From Favolaschia claudopus (Eukaryota; Basidiomycota; Agaricomycetes; Agaricales; Mycenaceae), in contig JAWWNJ010000006.1 in NCBI GenBank assembly GCA_037176885.1, positions 2,356,001 through 2,420,000 of the forward strand: a stretch of DNA of 64,000 nucleotides, written 5' to 3'. Both the position numbers and the translations under genes were made by a program. Under the pieces are notes generated by a model. That model was not told the DNA's origin, ran no database searches, and saw only the letters and a program-made list of their open reading frames with translations. Positions 41,164-50,989 of this stretch are shown piece after piece (the first letter of the stretch is position 1; the number at the start of each line of letters is the position of its first letter).

Positions 41164-41269
41164 AACCCCTGGCGAGACTCGAACTCGCAACCTCCAGATC
41201 CACGGCTACGAGTCTCGCCAGGGGTCGAAACGTAGAAGTCTGACGTCATAACCATTAGACAACAGGGGC
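41164..41269 (-). tRNA. tRNA-Arg (UCU) with a 33-nt intron
   Basis: The minus strand folds as a tRNA. The acceptor GCCCCTG (41269-41263) pairs with CAGGGGT (41171-41165). The D arm is GTC/GAC around TAATGGTTAT. The anticodon stem is TCAGA/TCTGG, and the T arm is GCGAG TTCGAGT CTCGC. The anticodon loop is C-T-TCT-A plus A; the anticodon TCT is at 41236-41234. The extra 33 nt (41200-41232) lie one base 3' of the anticodon, the canonical position for eukaryotic tRNA introns. Internal promoter boxes are present, with AGTTCGAGTCT as B box. The intron is unusual: 17 nt of it are exactly complementary to the T arm and 3' acceptor strand. Confidence 0.8.
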
Positions 41270-41407
41270 ATTGTAAAAGCATCTACCTGGAGCGTATTGA
41301 CCGGAAAGGCATCTCGTGGGAGTTACCATACCTAAATCGGAGCTTGTCGGAGTTTTGAGACAAGTGTGAGAGCTGTATACTAGATGCATCCTTTATCCAC
41401 TTGTGCG

Positions 41408-42023
41408 CATTCCGCCGCAACGTGCGCACCCAATATGGTAATTTGATGCGGGCTGTGTTGATAGCAAATCACTTCGGCGAGACTCGGCACCCGCCAAATC
41501 CTAGTCCTTCATTTGCGCGAAGGGGACCAACCATTCGCGGCCCCTCCCCTCCCTCGCTCCGCTCGGGGGGTCCCCCAAGCCGGGGCCGCTCAGGTTGGCA
41601 CTCTAAAGCCTCGTTCGCGCGAATCCTTCTGTTCCTCACCCCCACACCCCCCCGAACCCTAACCACTAACCCAAACCTTAACCCTAACCAGGTACCTAAC
41701 CCAGTATTTTTTTGGCCTTCGGCAGTCATAAAATTGGGAGCAACCCTAACCACCTAACCAATGACTTTTTGGGCCTTCGGCAGTCATAATATAACGGAAG
41801 CAAAAAAATGCACAGAGAAAGAACTGAACTCATAACCTCAGCAAGTCAATACCCTGTCTCTGCCTCTAAACCTCTATACTACACAGCAACTGGCTGACCC
41901 CTTTTTTTCAGCACGACATTACGCCCCAGCAGCTCACATTGATCTACAGTCAAAAGCATTTGATCGCCGAATATTTTGCCGCCATCAAATTCCCTTATTC
42001 GGTTGGCACGTTGCGGCGGAATG
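41408..42023. mobile_element. Element with terminal inverted repeats, carrying telomere-like repeats and a tRNA-like box pair
   Basis: The left end CATTCCGCCGCAACGTGC (41408 on) is repeated inverted at the right end (to 42023). The similarity continues inward to AATTTGATG, about 40 bp in all. Between them are a GC-rich palindromic part (41518-41625), degenerate CCCTAA repeats (41654-41702, 41741-41760), two copies of a motif ending GGCCTTCGGCAGTCATAA (41707-41731 and 41766-41790) and, on the minus strand, A-box-like TAGTATAGAGG (41881-41871) and B-box-like GAGTTCAGTTC (41831-41821), spaced as in tRNA-derived SINEs. There is no coding potential. The exact class is unknown and no clear target-site duplication is seen. 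Confidence 0.6.
41654..41760. repeat. Interstitial telomere-like repeats (degenerate CCCTAA)
   Basis: Runs such as AACCCTAACCACTAACCC and CCTTAACCCTAACCAGG, with a second cluster CAACCCTAACCACCTAACC, are degenerate copies of the TTAGGG telomere unit used by most filamentous fungi. Genes continue on both sides, so this is interstitial. Confidence 0.7.
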
Positions 42024-43059
42024 TCAGGAGTGGATGGTCATTATGAAAGCCCGTGACTACCCGTGACAGATGGCATGATATGGCAACGCGATCAAATGGT
42101 TCGTTGCCTCTTGCCTTCTCCCACCACATTCTCCGTCTCTCCCCCCACTTTTGCTCACTGCCTGCCGCTGCAAAAGCTCTCCCCTCGTTATGCATGCTTC
42201 CTACGCCGAAACATCAAGCTCCCGGGCATAGCAAGCAACTCTGCAATGCTTCCCACTTGCTCTGCGCCTCGTCAAGTGTCGCCGGGCTCGGCGCTTAAGT
42301 AACTGAGCTGCAACTTGCAAGATCTCAAGAAACTCTTTCGTCGAGTGTTGTCCGCTCTTAACCCTTCATACCCCTCAAGACCCTCGAGCTCAAGTCGTCT
42401 TCAACGCCACAAATCCTTCAAGTACTCTCAAGTCCCCAACGCTCTCAACTCCACCAAGTCCAAGACATATCCCAGCCTTCAAATCATATGATTCATCGTT
42501 TCCTTCGCAGTCGAGCTTGACCCGCTTCTGCGAGATTGGTTGGAAGTGAGTATTCATTTACTTTCACTCTGCTCTCCCGTCCCGCGCTCACGCAAAAACT
42601 AGCTCGGCAATGCGCGCCTACGTGTTCTAGTCCCGCTATTTACCCCTCCCACATCTCCCTCCGACGTCGCTTCAGTGCGCGCGCATGGCCCGAGGCAAAC
42701 AACTGCACGAGACGCGTTGTCAAAGCTAAGGGACCATGATTATGTATCCGAACATGTCGTAGTTACCCCCAATATAGTTGATTTGCCCTATCTTTGCGCT
42801 GGCATTTGCGTCTTTCAATTCATCTTTCAAGTCATTGTTAAGTTCTTGAGCAAGACCTACTTAGTGCGTCTTTGAGGTCTTGACCAAGACGGACGTCTTC
42901 GCTAAGACAAATGGATCTACTTAGCGAAAGACGTCCATCTTGGCCAAAAATCCATCTTTGACGTCTTTCGCGTCTTGCCCAAGATGCCAAAGACGTCAAA
43001 GACGAATGTGTAGTTTTACTGATTAGTAACAGAGTGACATACTAACCGAGTGTATACTA
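42024..43059. other. Gene-poor stretch with hairpins
   Basis: About 1 kb without a supportable gene. The 42300-42540 part is rich in CTCAAG/CTTCAA phrases. The 42840-43005 part holds several perfect or near-perfect hairpins, listed separately. It may be remnants of further mobile DNA. Confidence 0.45.
42851..43002. repeat. Cluster of hairpins built on GACGTCTT motifs
   Basis: Arms CCAAGACGGACGTCTTCGCT (42884 on, to 42906) and its near-exact reverse complement (42920-42943) enclose a 13-nt loop. TCTTTGACGTCTTT (42955-42968) is exactly complementary to 42989-43002. CAAGACCT (42851) pairs with AGGTCTTG (42875). Each is a stem-loop of 8-24 bp. Confidence 0.7.
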
Positions 43060-43304
43060 CTGTAGTATTTCGACCAAGTGTTCACTGGGTGTCACCTGTC
43101 ACCTACAATGTTCACTGGATAAGGTGTTCACAGCACAGCAAATTACCCTATATGGTAGGCCGGCGAATACCGGCCCGGAAATTTTTGACGTTTTTCGTCC
43201 ATTTTCGGCGAAAAAACCCAAGTGTCACCGTCACCACAACCAAAAGTGTTCAGTTCACAGGTCTCTGTCACCCGTCACCTGAACACTTGGTCGTAATACT
43301 ACAG
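43060..43304. mobile_element. Small TA-flanked MITE
   Basis: A 245 bp element starting CTGTAGTATTTCGACCAAGT and ending in the inverted equivalent (ACTTGGTCGTAATACTACAG), with TA on each side (43058-43059 and 43305-43306). The inverted similarity continues inward through TGTTCAC and the GTCACC repeats. There is no coding capacity. The TA target and short length fit a Tc1/mariner-type MITE. Confidence 0.75.
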
Positions 43305-43306
43305 TA

Positions 43307-43788
43307 TATCGGACCACTGTCTCAGTGTCCTCTGAGCGTCTAGACTTTCTTGAGACAATTGTGAGATCTTGCGATATACTGCTGAATGGATCGTTGAATT
43401 ATGAATACACATTGGAAGCTCCTTGTTGAAAAACTCCAGCGGTGGTTCCGACCACTGAGAATGCGGAGCTAAAACAACTAGTAGTACAGGTTTATGCAGT
43501 TTTGTGCTGAACAGACAGAGTATGAATTCATTGCGGAACGCAAACACGTTTAAATAGGTAATGGGGGCGGGCTTACATCAAGTAAACCTGAACTCGATTC
43601 AGAATGGATTCAGTGTTCTACATACATTATGACATACTGAGTCTCTCCCTCTGTTCTCTATTTCTCTCTATCTTTCGCAAATTGAAACCCTTATACAGAC
43701 ATAATTCATTCTCGAAGTCTTCTTTCACGACCACCCGGCAGCCAATATCGCCAGATCAAGATAATTAACGCCCGAACAAGCTCAGCCT
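43307..43788. other. Intergenic region
   Basis: About 480 bp between the MITE and the stop of the SIM-containing gene. It is AT-rich with CT runs. No gene is seen; it should include that gene's 3' UTR. Confidence 0.45.
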
Positions 43789-44665
43789 CTATGCGTCCTC
43801 GTGCGACGTCATATCTCTCGTGGTCGCCAACGTCTGCGCAACATGCTGTGCCCTGCTGGGGAAGAACACAGCTGTGGCGGCAAACGCAGCCGCTATGTCA
43901 GAACCCAAAGCAACATCTAAATCCACGCTGTCCAGACGTCTCAATGAGGCATCAACATCCGCAGACATGATAAACGAATCGTCCGCCGCCGCCAGCATCT
44001 CCTCGCACTGCTCCGCCCAGGAATCCAGAAACGAATCGTCCGCCGCCGCAAGCATCTCCTCGCACTGCTCCGCCCAGGAATCCAGAAACTCATCCGAACT
44101 CATACCCCTTACTCTTGTGATGTCATCCTCGTCCACGTCCATCGTGTTCGACGCATCGGCAAGACCTGCATTCTCAGCGGCGGAGCCGGTAGGCGACTCA
44201 GATGTGGCGAAGTTGGATGCGGAGGAGGAGTCGGTAGCGGCCGTGGGAGTGGAAGTAGAGGCGGAGGTGCGCGCAGCGGAAGCAGAGGCGGACATGGCGG
44301 ACGAGGACGTAGAATTGGAGGCCGACGTGGAGGCAAAAGTAGAGGCGGGCGTGAAAGCAGATGCGGAAGCCGCGAGCGTACTAGTAGAAATGGAGGTGCG
44401 TGCAGTGGAAGCAGAAGTAGAGACGGAGGCGCGCGCAGTGGCAGTATAGGCGGAGGTATCAAGGCCAGTAGGAGTTGGACAAGGGATGATCTCGATGTCT
44501 GGCTGTGAGTCGCTATCGGACTAAGCATTGCAAATCGACCGTCGGATTCAAGTTTGCAGTGCAAAGGCGAATGAAAGAAAGTTTGCTCACGTCGATAACA
44601 ATAATGGTTTTCACCTTTTTCCTGAGTGCAGACGCCTTTACCTTGCAAGGAAGAGACGGTTGCAT
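43789..44665 (-). CDS. Low-complexity protein with a SUMO-interacting-like motif and a 19-residue tandem repeat
   Basis: Two exons are read. Exon 1 starts MQPSLPCKVKASALRKKVKT and ends IIVID. A phase-0 intron (GTGAGC to TGCTTAG) leads to SDSDSQPDIEIIPCPTPTG. The junction creates IIVIDSDSDS, the classic form of a SUMO-interacting motif (hydrophobic core followed by acidic/Ser). About 110 residues of almost only Ala/Ser/Thr follow, then an acidic segment (NTMDVDEDDITRVRGMSSDE) and two identical 19-residue units with LDSWAEQCEEMLAAADDSF. The stop is at 43789. The ATG is the first in frame in exon 1; the upstream part reads on without Met. No family was recognised. A nuclear role is inferred from the SIM-like motif only. 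Confidence 0.55.
43976..44090. repeat. Tandem duplication of a 57-bp coding unit
   Basis: The 57 bp unit containing GAATCGTCCGCCGCCG and CATCTCCTCGCACTGCTCCG is present twice head to tail with a single base change. It encodes two copies of a 19-residue acidic helix in the minus-strand gene. The near identity at DNA level shows the duplication is recent. Confidence 0.85.
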
Positions 44666-45512
44666 GCTGGGAGTAACTGCTGCCAGTGCAGAGAGAGACA
44701 CTGAGTTGACTGACACGAGAGAGAGAAAAGAGAAAGCTACGACACGTCGTCACGCTACGTCACTTCAAGTTTGATCCCATCACCTCCGGGACCCACAACT
44801 TTCGGACCTCTTGGCTGTGGGATTTGAGTACACAACGTTCAAGCACAAAAATCAGACCTTTAATACTTTGTCTTTGCTTTGTCTGGTCCGCATAGATCTT
44901 CACTGTAATGATACTAGCAGTCATACTCCGAGTCAATTTCTCTGTTCAGACAACTAAGTACTTACTAGTAGGAACCACAATCATTGGAGTGAATGCTGAA
45001 CTCACTCGCAAGATGCAAGTGACGAGATTGCCGGGTATTTCCGATCTACCTTACAAGCCTTTGAATTTGCTCTCGAGCTTTCGAATGTGCTATTAGTCTT
45101 CAGGAGTAACTCGGACTACGACGAACTTGACCAATTCCAACCTGGTTGTCTTCATACTGAAAGTGCGATAGCAAAGGAATGGGAGAAGGTATTGTGTTTG
45201 AGGTATGCAGTGTATCCTGTTCGAAGGGCAGTTTCTACGGACTATTGAGCGAAAAGGGTCGATCACCCTCTTGTTTGCATTTCATCTGGTCCGCCTTCAT
45301 TTATTATCCCCACAATAGGATGTCAATAAAGCGGGCGGATTCCAGTTTCTGTGCTGAGATACGGAAACATCGAGGCCCTCGACCACCGTCAACGACTCGT
45401 ACTCGCATCGCTCAGGACGCAGAAGAGCCCACCGTTCTCTGCTGGTCTCGGTCTTTCATCAGAAACAGACACATATACCGGGAGCAGCACGTACAACAAC
45501 AACAGAGCTTCT
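44666..45512. other. Intergenic region
   Basis: About 850 bp between the SIM-containing gene (start) and the GGQ-domain gene (stop). It contains the former's CT-rich promoter region. A plus-strand open frame of 121 codons (45179-45544) overlaps the end of the next gene and has no domain, so it was not called. Confidence 0.45.
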
Positions 45513-46268
45513 TCAGTCCGGACGAGCCTTTCTGTCTGATTTGATCCGACTACGATGCGACTTTTCGACTCGTCTCTTAGTATCGGCAGTTTTGACCAAG
45601 TCCTTCACCCGTTGCTTCTGAGCCTCAGAGGGTTCATTCTTCAGCGTGGACGACGACGCCGATATTAGCAATGCATGTAACTGCTCTGAACTCAGCCCAG
45701 CTTCGTCTCAGGCCAAACTCAACAAAAATCAACCTTGGATAGACACTCTTCTATATTGTGGGACTGGGATCGGTGCACTGTTGACGTGATTTGGATAGAC
45801 TGCGAGGACGATACATAGTGCGGCTGCTCGAGATTGAATGTGTGCAGGGTATGATCTTCGCGTGAACTCACAGATTGCTTCAACGCTGGTTTAGCCCACA
45901 ACGGTATCCAGTTTTCATCGATGCCGCATTTGAGCGTAACTTTTGTGTTGACTTTGTTTACATTCTGAGACGGCAGTCTTACCAACGAACCGTCATGCAG
46001 CACGCAAGCGTACCTGCCCACCGGGCCCCGAGCTCCGCGAGAAAGACAGTTGCACAGCGGACTTCGGAATCCCGCTCAAGGCACGAAATTGCGCTATCCA
46101 GGTGCGAGCCAGTACTGTCTCTTGCGCCGATTCAACTGTAGTAAGCTGCGGAGGAGTCGGAATATCTTTGTTGCCTCCGGTAGTGTGTGCATTTCGTATC
46201 ATAAATACGGGGAGTCTGCGAAACTCAGCGCCATGTTGAGTTCTGACATGACGGAGGAGAGAGAGCAT
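45513..46268 (-). CDS. Mitochondrial GGQ-domain peptidyl-tRNA hydrolase (ICT1/Pth4-like)
   Basis: A codon-independent ribosome-rescue factor of the class I release-factor fold. It starts MLSLLRHVRTQHGAEFRRLP, a basic amphipathic presequence that indicates mitochondrial import. The catalytic block is split by an intron: AVQLSFSRSSGPGGQ joins NVNKVNTKVTLKC, giving the invariant GGQ and the following NVNKV typical of this family. Two more introns join LWAKPALKQS to PHYVSSSQSIQITSTVHRSQ, and then LHALLISASSSTLKNEPSEA. The C-terminus RVKDLVKTADTKRRVEKSHR is the basic tail that binds the empty mRNA channel. It lacks the codon-recognition domain of true release factors. It resembles yeast Pth4 (YOL114C) and human ICT1/MRPL58. 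The stop is TGA at 45513-45515. It is divergent from the aldolase-like gene across about 200 bp. Confidence 0.88.
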
Positions 46269-46470
46269 GTAATTCGATCATTTCGTAAATGGCAATTTTT
46301 CGCACACTGAATTCGGCCCGACACCTCAACGGCCGCTCCCTGTCATCCGCTTCCCCTCACCGGGCTTCCGTTCGCGAAAGGCCTGAAGGGCGTGGCTCCA
46401 AGGCGCCCGTCATGGGGTCGGGCGATACAAAAATGTATCACGGTTTACGAGGTCTCCTCCCACCCCCAGA
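46269..46470. promoter_or_regulatory. Short divergent promoter region
   Basis: About 200 bp between the start codons of the mitochondrial GGQ gene (minus) and the secreted aldolase-like gene (plus). Both promoters must lie here. No specific motif is claimed. Confidence 0.4.
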
Positions 46471-47773
46471 ATGGCCTACCAGCGTACCACGACCCTCCGC
46501 CATTTTCTTGCATCATTCTTGCTCTTGTCGAGGCTCGCATCTGCACAAAATGTCCCCCCATCAGTAATGTCCGCAGGCCTTGACCTTCTGGATGCAAGCC
46601 GCAAGTGCCCTGTTCACCTTTTTTCCGTGTCTCATTCTCAATTCCAGATATTTTGCATTTTCTGGAAGTCGTCGACGCGTTCGGCCACGTTAGCCTTCGA
46701 AACCCGGACAATTCTAGTCAATTCCTGATGTTCGGTCCGATTTTGAGCGCGTTTTCCTCTAAAATTAATGGACCCGCAGGACTTTCGCCATTGCCCCAGC
46801 CCAAGCAACTTCACAATCCATAGTCACGTATGTATTCAGTTCTTCTCACCATTTTTACGAAGATTCAACTCCACAAGATATGAGGTCGAGAACGCAACCG
46901 CCGTCGGCCTCACTTTCAATTCATCTGTGCTTGGTGCTGCAACTCCCACCGGATTTGCGGAGAGATTCATCCATTCAGAAGTAAGCCCTCAATCCGGTGA
47001 AGGTTCACCCTTATCGACCTCGTTTACAGATCTACAAAAAGTTCCCCGACGTTCTTGCAGTTCTGCATAGCCATACCCAAGAGATTCTCCCCTTTGCCAA
47101 TCAAGCCGGGGTTCCTCTGGTCTCCCAGATGCACACAGTCATTTCTCCTTCAATCATAGTCTTCTTTGTGCGTTGACAGTATCTTCAGGCGCCCTCGCTC
47201 GGTTCATGCGGCGCCCCGATATTCGATGTAAGGACTCTGCCGAGGACTGTACTACCAGACAATCAGCTTCATGATCTACTCATTCGGAACGAAGCTTTAG
47301 GAGACGCCCTCGCAAATACCTTCTCGAATGATAGCCAGGTAAATTATATTCTCTGTTCTCCTGCCGTCGCTAACTTTGACTCAGGTCGTATTAATGCGGT
47401 ATATATTACCCTTGTCCTTTCTTCACGCTGTTCATCTGGCGCAGAGGGCACGGGATGGCCGTCCGCGCCCCGTCCATTCGGGATGCCGTTTTCAGCTCCT
47501 TCTACATCAAATTGGACGCGACCGTCCAGCTCCAAGGCATCCTCCTCGGCGGCGGCGGAACCGCCCCAAATGCGCTCAACCAGCGCGAGGTAACGGATAC
47601 GGGCACCACAGCTCTGACATTGTCAGGAATTCCGTTTCTCTTTTCGATTTATTGGTTAACGCCGATTCAGGGTAGGAAGAGCGTGGTCCCTCTGGGTGGA
47701 CCAAGTGAATCAAATAGGGCTATATACGAACGACTTGCGGAACAAGACCGCTCCGTCGCCTACCGGCTTTTAA
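46471..47773 (+). CDS. Secreted class II aldolase/adducin-like protein
   Basis: A signal peptide (TLRHFLASFLLLSRLASAQN) is followed by the class II aldolase/adducin fold in several short exons: VVDAFGHVSLRNPDNSSQFL, then YEVENATAVGL, FAERFIHSEIYKKFPDVLAV and LHSHTQEILPFANQAGVPLV with the HxH metal ligands. Then come SQMHT|APSLGSCGAPIFDVRT (joined by a phase-0 intron) and VVLMRGHGMAVRAPSIRDAV with the third metal His. The last join uses a GTCAGG donor inside TTGTCAGG and gives LVGRAWSLWVDQVNQIGLYT, ending PSPTGF with TAA at 47771-47773. Cytosolic relatives cleave or epimerise sugar phosphates. A secreted form cannot meet phosphorylated sugars inside the cell, so its substrate is open. Secreted members of this family recur in mushroom fungi. 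Confidence 0.85.
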
Positions 47774-48129
47774 ATTTTCGTACATCGATGATCATCTTGA
47801 AATTGAACATAGACTTCTTTTACTCATCTGCACCGATTGCGATTCTGGCGTACATAAATTGGAACACGAGTTTGTATTCAATTCACGATACTAATTCAAA
47901 CAGTCTCAGAGAACTGCGAACGGAGGGTCCAATCGTCAACGAGGCGAAATATCAGTATTCAACGTTCTGACCTTCATTTCATTGAAACCCTTGCTAGAAA
48001 CCGCCTCGGCGTTAGACGAAGTATCCAACTGACTCCAATTCAGAACCTGATTTGAAGACTTGAGGAGAGAACTCACTGATTGGTTTACCGACAAATCCGG
48101 CTCAGTCGTCGCTCGAAACTAGATGGCAG
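47774..48129. other. 3' flank and left edge of the segmental duplication
   Basis: Convergent 3' region between the aldolase-like gene and the first DUF6534 copy. From 47878 on it is the beginning of the duplicated unit. No extra gene is seen. Confidence 0.5.
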
Positions 48130-49920
48130 TTACAGCGCTGCATCAAACCGGCGACAGACAAAAATTACCTGGAGAGCGGTACCAGGATTTATGTTGGACA
48201 AAGAAACTGTGTTGGCGCCGCGCCGGATGACCTCTCTGAAGTTGAGAGATACGAGCAAGGAATTTGTATACACTGCATATATGATATCGGCCGTAATCGT
48301 GATTCGTCAGAGGACACTCACACTTCCCAGACACAATGTTGAATGCGACGTGAATGAGATTGCCAGGCATTGCTAGGAACTACTTGAGATAATGAGATTC
48401 GCGGCCAATTTGTCGTTACTCTGGACCGTGGGCGTACACAGATCATGTCGATTAAAACACAGATGCTATTTGAATCAACGAAAGAAATGAAACAAGCATT
48501 CAGCTACCGCTGGGGCAAAAACGAATATTTGACTTACCCAGTCAGAAGTCCGGTGCTCATTGCGTACAAGATAAGGTTATTCACAATGGAGTCGGTACTG
48601 AGATTCACGATAGGTATGGGACCAGAAGATGAAAAAAAGCTCACGTCTTGATTCCAGTTCGACTCTTTCTCAAGTAATAAGAAAGCGACAAGGCAATTAG
48701 CATGTCAGCCACTGAAGCAGAAGCCAGTGCCACGCTGGTGATCCACTGGAAATTATTTCTGGTGAGAACATGTTCGACTGGCAAGTGGGTCGAAGACCTT
48801 TATGTTGAAGACCTTTACCTTTATGTCGTGCGACAGGACAAGTCTCTCGAGTTGAAATCTGAACAAAAATTAGTGACAGCAAACTACTAGTGAGTGATGT
48901 GAAACACGTACGTTTTGACTTGAACAGCTGTGTTTCTCCGTGAGTACTGTATCAGCATTGAATTTGTTAGCCAGCCGTTACACACCCAGTTCGAAACCTA
49001 GGGCAAAGGTAAGCAAGAAAAAGAGGTGTAATCGAGTTTGATACCGAAATAGTTTAAGGACAACAGGATCTATAAAATGAAACATAATCGGAGACGAACG
49101 ACGCTTCCTTGAATACAATCGGGCCTACAATTATTCCTGTTAGGAAGGCATTTCTGTTGCTCACTGAAAAGAGGTGGTAAAATCATCATGAAAAAGCTTC
49201 TGTTACGATTCAGGTCACCCACATATGAACACCCTTCGTGCCAAATATCTGTAGGCAATTAGAGATTGTACAACGCATCTGCGATTCGGCGAAGCATACA
49301 GTTCAACTATCAACACAATCAAGTTCTGACATGGATGAACAGCAAGATCAGCTTAGAAAGGAGAAAAAATACCGTAACAAGAACACCAATCTAATTCGGA
49401 TGGTGAGGTGCAAATCATTGGAGCATTTATATAATGCGTACATTGAGACTCCTGAAAGCTCGTTTGAAAACCCAACTCGGATCGATTAAATGAAATGTAT
49501 TCACCAAACGTCGAAGGAGAGGATTGCCGAGTTGGCGTAGTTAGTGATTACCCAGAAATACAGAACGTGCCCGATGAAAACAAGCTGAAGGGTATCAAGG
49601 ACCCTGGGGATATCCGTTATAAGTACACAGTGGCAGAAAATGATTCTGATACTGCCATAGGAACGCGACCTGTGCAGGGTCAGTAAATGTTTCATAATTC
49701 AGGAAACGGAATTACGAGGCTCTTCAACCACACGGTGTCGTCGACAAACTTCTGGAAATAATTGAAAGACTGCATGGACTGTATGCCAAAAAGCCTGTCG
49801 CAAGCAAGTCGCAAGCCGCAGCGTTTATCACATATGATCGAAGTAAGGGGAAAGAACTGACCCCCAGGCAAGAGCATACGCAACGCAGAGGGCTCCGAGA
49901 CTACTATCAAATTCACCCAT
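48130..49920 (-). CDS. DUF6534-type seven-pass membrane protein, copy A
   Basis: A member of the large mushroom family of predicted seven-helix proteins of unknown function. The start at 49920 gives MGEFDSSLGALCVAYALAWG, joined to LFGIQSMQSFNYFQKFVDDT. A 17-nt mini-exon (VAFLWQ) leads to VLDTLQLVFIGHVLYFWVIT and NYANSAILSFDVW. Middle exons are short and partly uncertain (WSLNIGVLVT, NLIVLIVEL, GIIVGPIVFKEASFVSDYVS). The C-terminal signature is clear: WITSVALASASVADMLIALS, LSYYLRKSRTGIKT, TDSIVNNLILYAMSTGLLTG, MPGNLIHVAFNIVSGK and LYTNSLLVSLNFREVIRR. The tail differs from copy B because a T is inserted in the GTAATTTTTG run. It ends at 48130. No stop was found inside the conserved exons, but exon edges in the middle are not all resolved, so partial decay is possible. 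Confidence 0.6.
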
Positions 49921-50989
49921 GATATGGCGAGGAGGACGAGTGGGTTGAACCTGTTGGGTTTAAATCGCAGGGTCCCGAATCTCAAACACACGTCTCCGAT
50001 CTCGACGTGTTTCTTTTTGGACCATTCTTCTCGAGCTCGTTGTTCGTTTGCTGTTTTCCCTGTGTTCATAAGACGACTCCACAGCCCATAAGTAGCTCTC
50101 TGCCTCCCATGGCCGTGAAAGCGCGGAAAAAAACAAGACTCTATCACTAGCACTCGTGTAGTCCGTCCTTGCGCTCCTCCATAGCCTGAGGGCCGAGTCC
50201 GAGATATCTAAAGCAGTCAGCAGTCGGATTCGTTTTGTACTAGTAAATCCGAGTCGCAATGAGGAGTAGGTATTTCAGGATACCGTCCGGCTTGCGTTCG
50301 ATAACTAACAGACGGCCCGGGATGTTCTAAGATCTGATGAACTTTGCAGGTCGGGAGTGAAACAGGCTTCTAAGTTCTGGAAGATGGAAGAACAGCGTGG
50401 CCCGTGAGTGCATACGCTACGAGCACAGACTCGGATGGTGGCACCAGGCACGTACACAGACAGCGCCAAAGGGTGCTGTCCTATGTACCGGAGGGAGCAA
50501 TGGGAGGAGGGAACAGGGGTCTCTTGCCGGGGTCCGGCACTGGCAAGCCATAGCACAACGAGTGTAAACACGTAGTTATCTTTGCAGACGCGTCCACAAC
50601 GCGTCCATCGACGCGACCAGCAAAGCGCCCGTCACGGTGCCGGCTTGCTCGCTCAGGCTCCTCACCTCACTCGCCATGCAAGAAAAACGCCCACCCACCC
50701 ATCACCGGTTTCTGAGAGTTTTGGGTCGCTAGCAGCTCCTGCCAAGTGCGTTGTAGCGCGGAGTCTACTGCTGCACGCACCTCTGTGCCGCGAATAGCTG
50801 CTCGACGACGTCTGCCGGCGCACCCTCACCAAAGATCCACCATCGCAGAGCCGAGATCACAAAGGCGCGCAAGAAACGGTGGTCACGCTCATTGCTTTAA
50901 ATTGTTGACGGTTTGCAAGCTTTTCAAGTGAAAGGATCTGAGAGATGTCCTTCAAGCCGTACCATCAATCTATTTTGTACAGATAATGG
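49921..50989. other. Upstream part of duplicated unit 1
   Basis: About 1.07 kb. The first 340 bp are the conserved upstream region shared with copy B. The 50305-50400 block is also shared. The 50400-50930 part matches unit 2 only weakly. Arg/Pro-rich plus-strand frames (50582-50931) have no domain and were not called. Confidence 0.45.

Noticed and set aside
41654..41760. Possibility that this is a chromosome end or assembly join
   Set aside because: Repeats are short and degenerate, lie inside inverted repeats, and genes continue normally on both sides.
43976..44090. Considered as a CRISPR-like or minisatellite array
   Set aside because: Only two units without spacers, in frame inside a coding sequence; it is a simple coding tandem duplication.
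45179..45544. Plus-strand open frame of 121 codons
   Set aside because: It overlaps the 3' end of the GGQ-domain gene on the other strand and shows no domain, signal or splice support.
50582..50931. Arg/Pro-rich plus-strand frames
   Set aside because: Composition is low complexity and they lie in a diverged part of the duplicated unit with no counterpart frame in unit 2.
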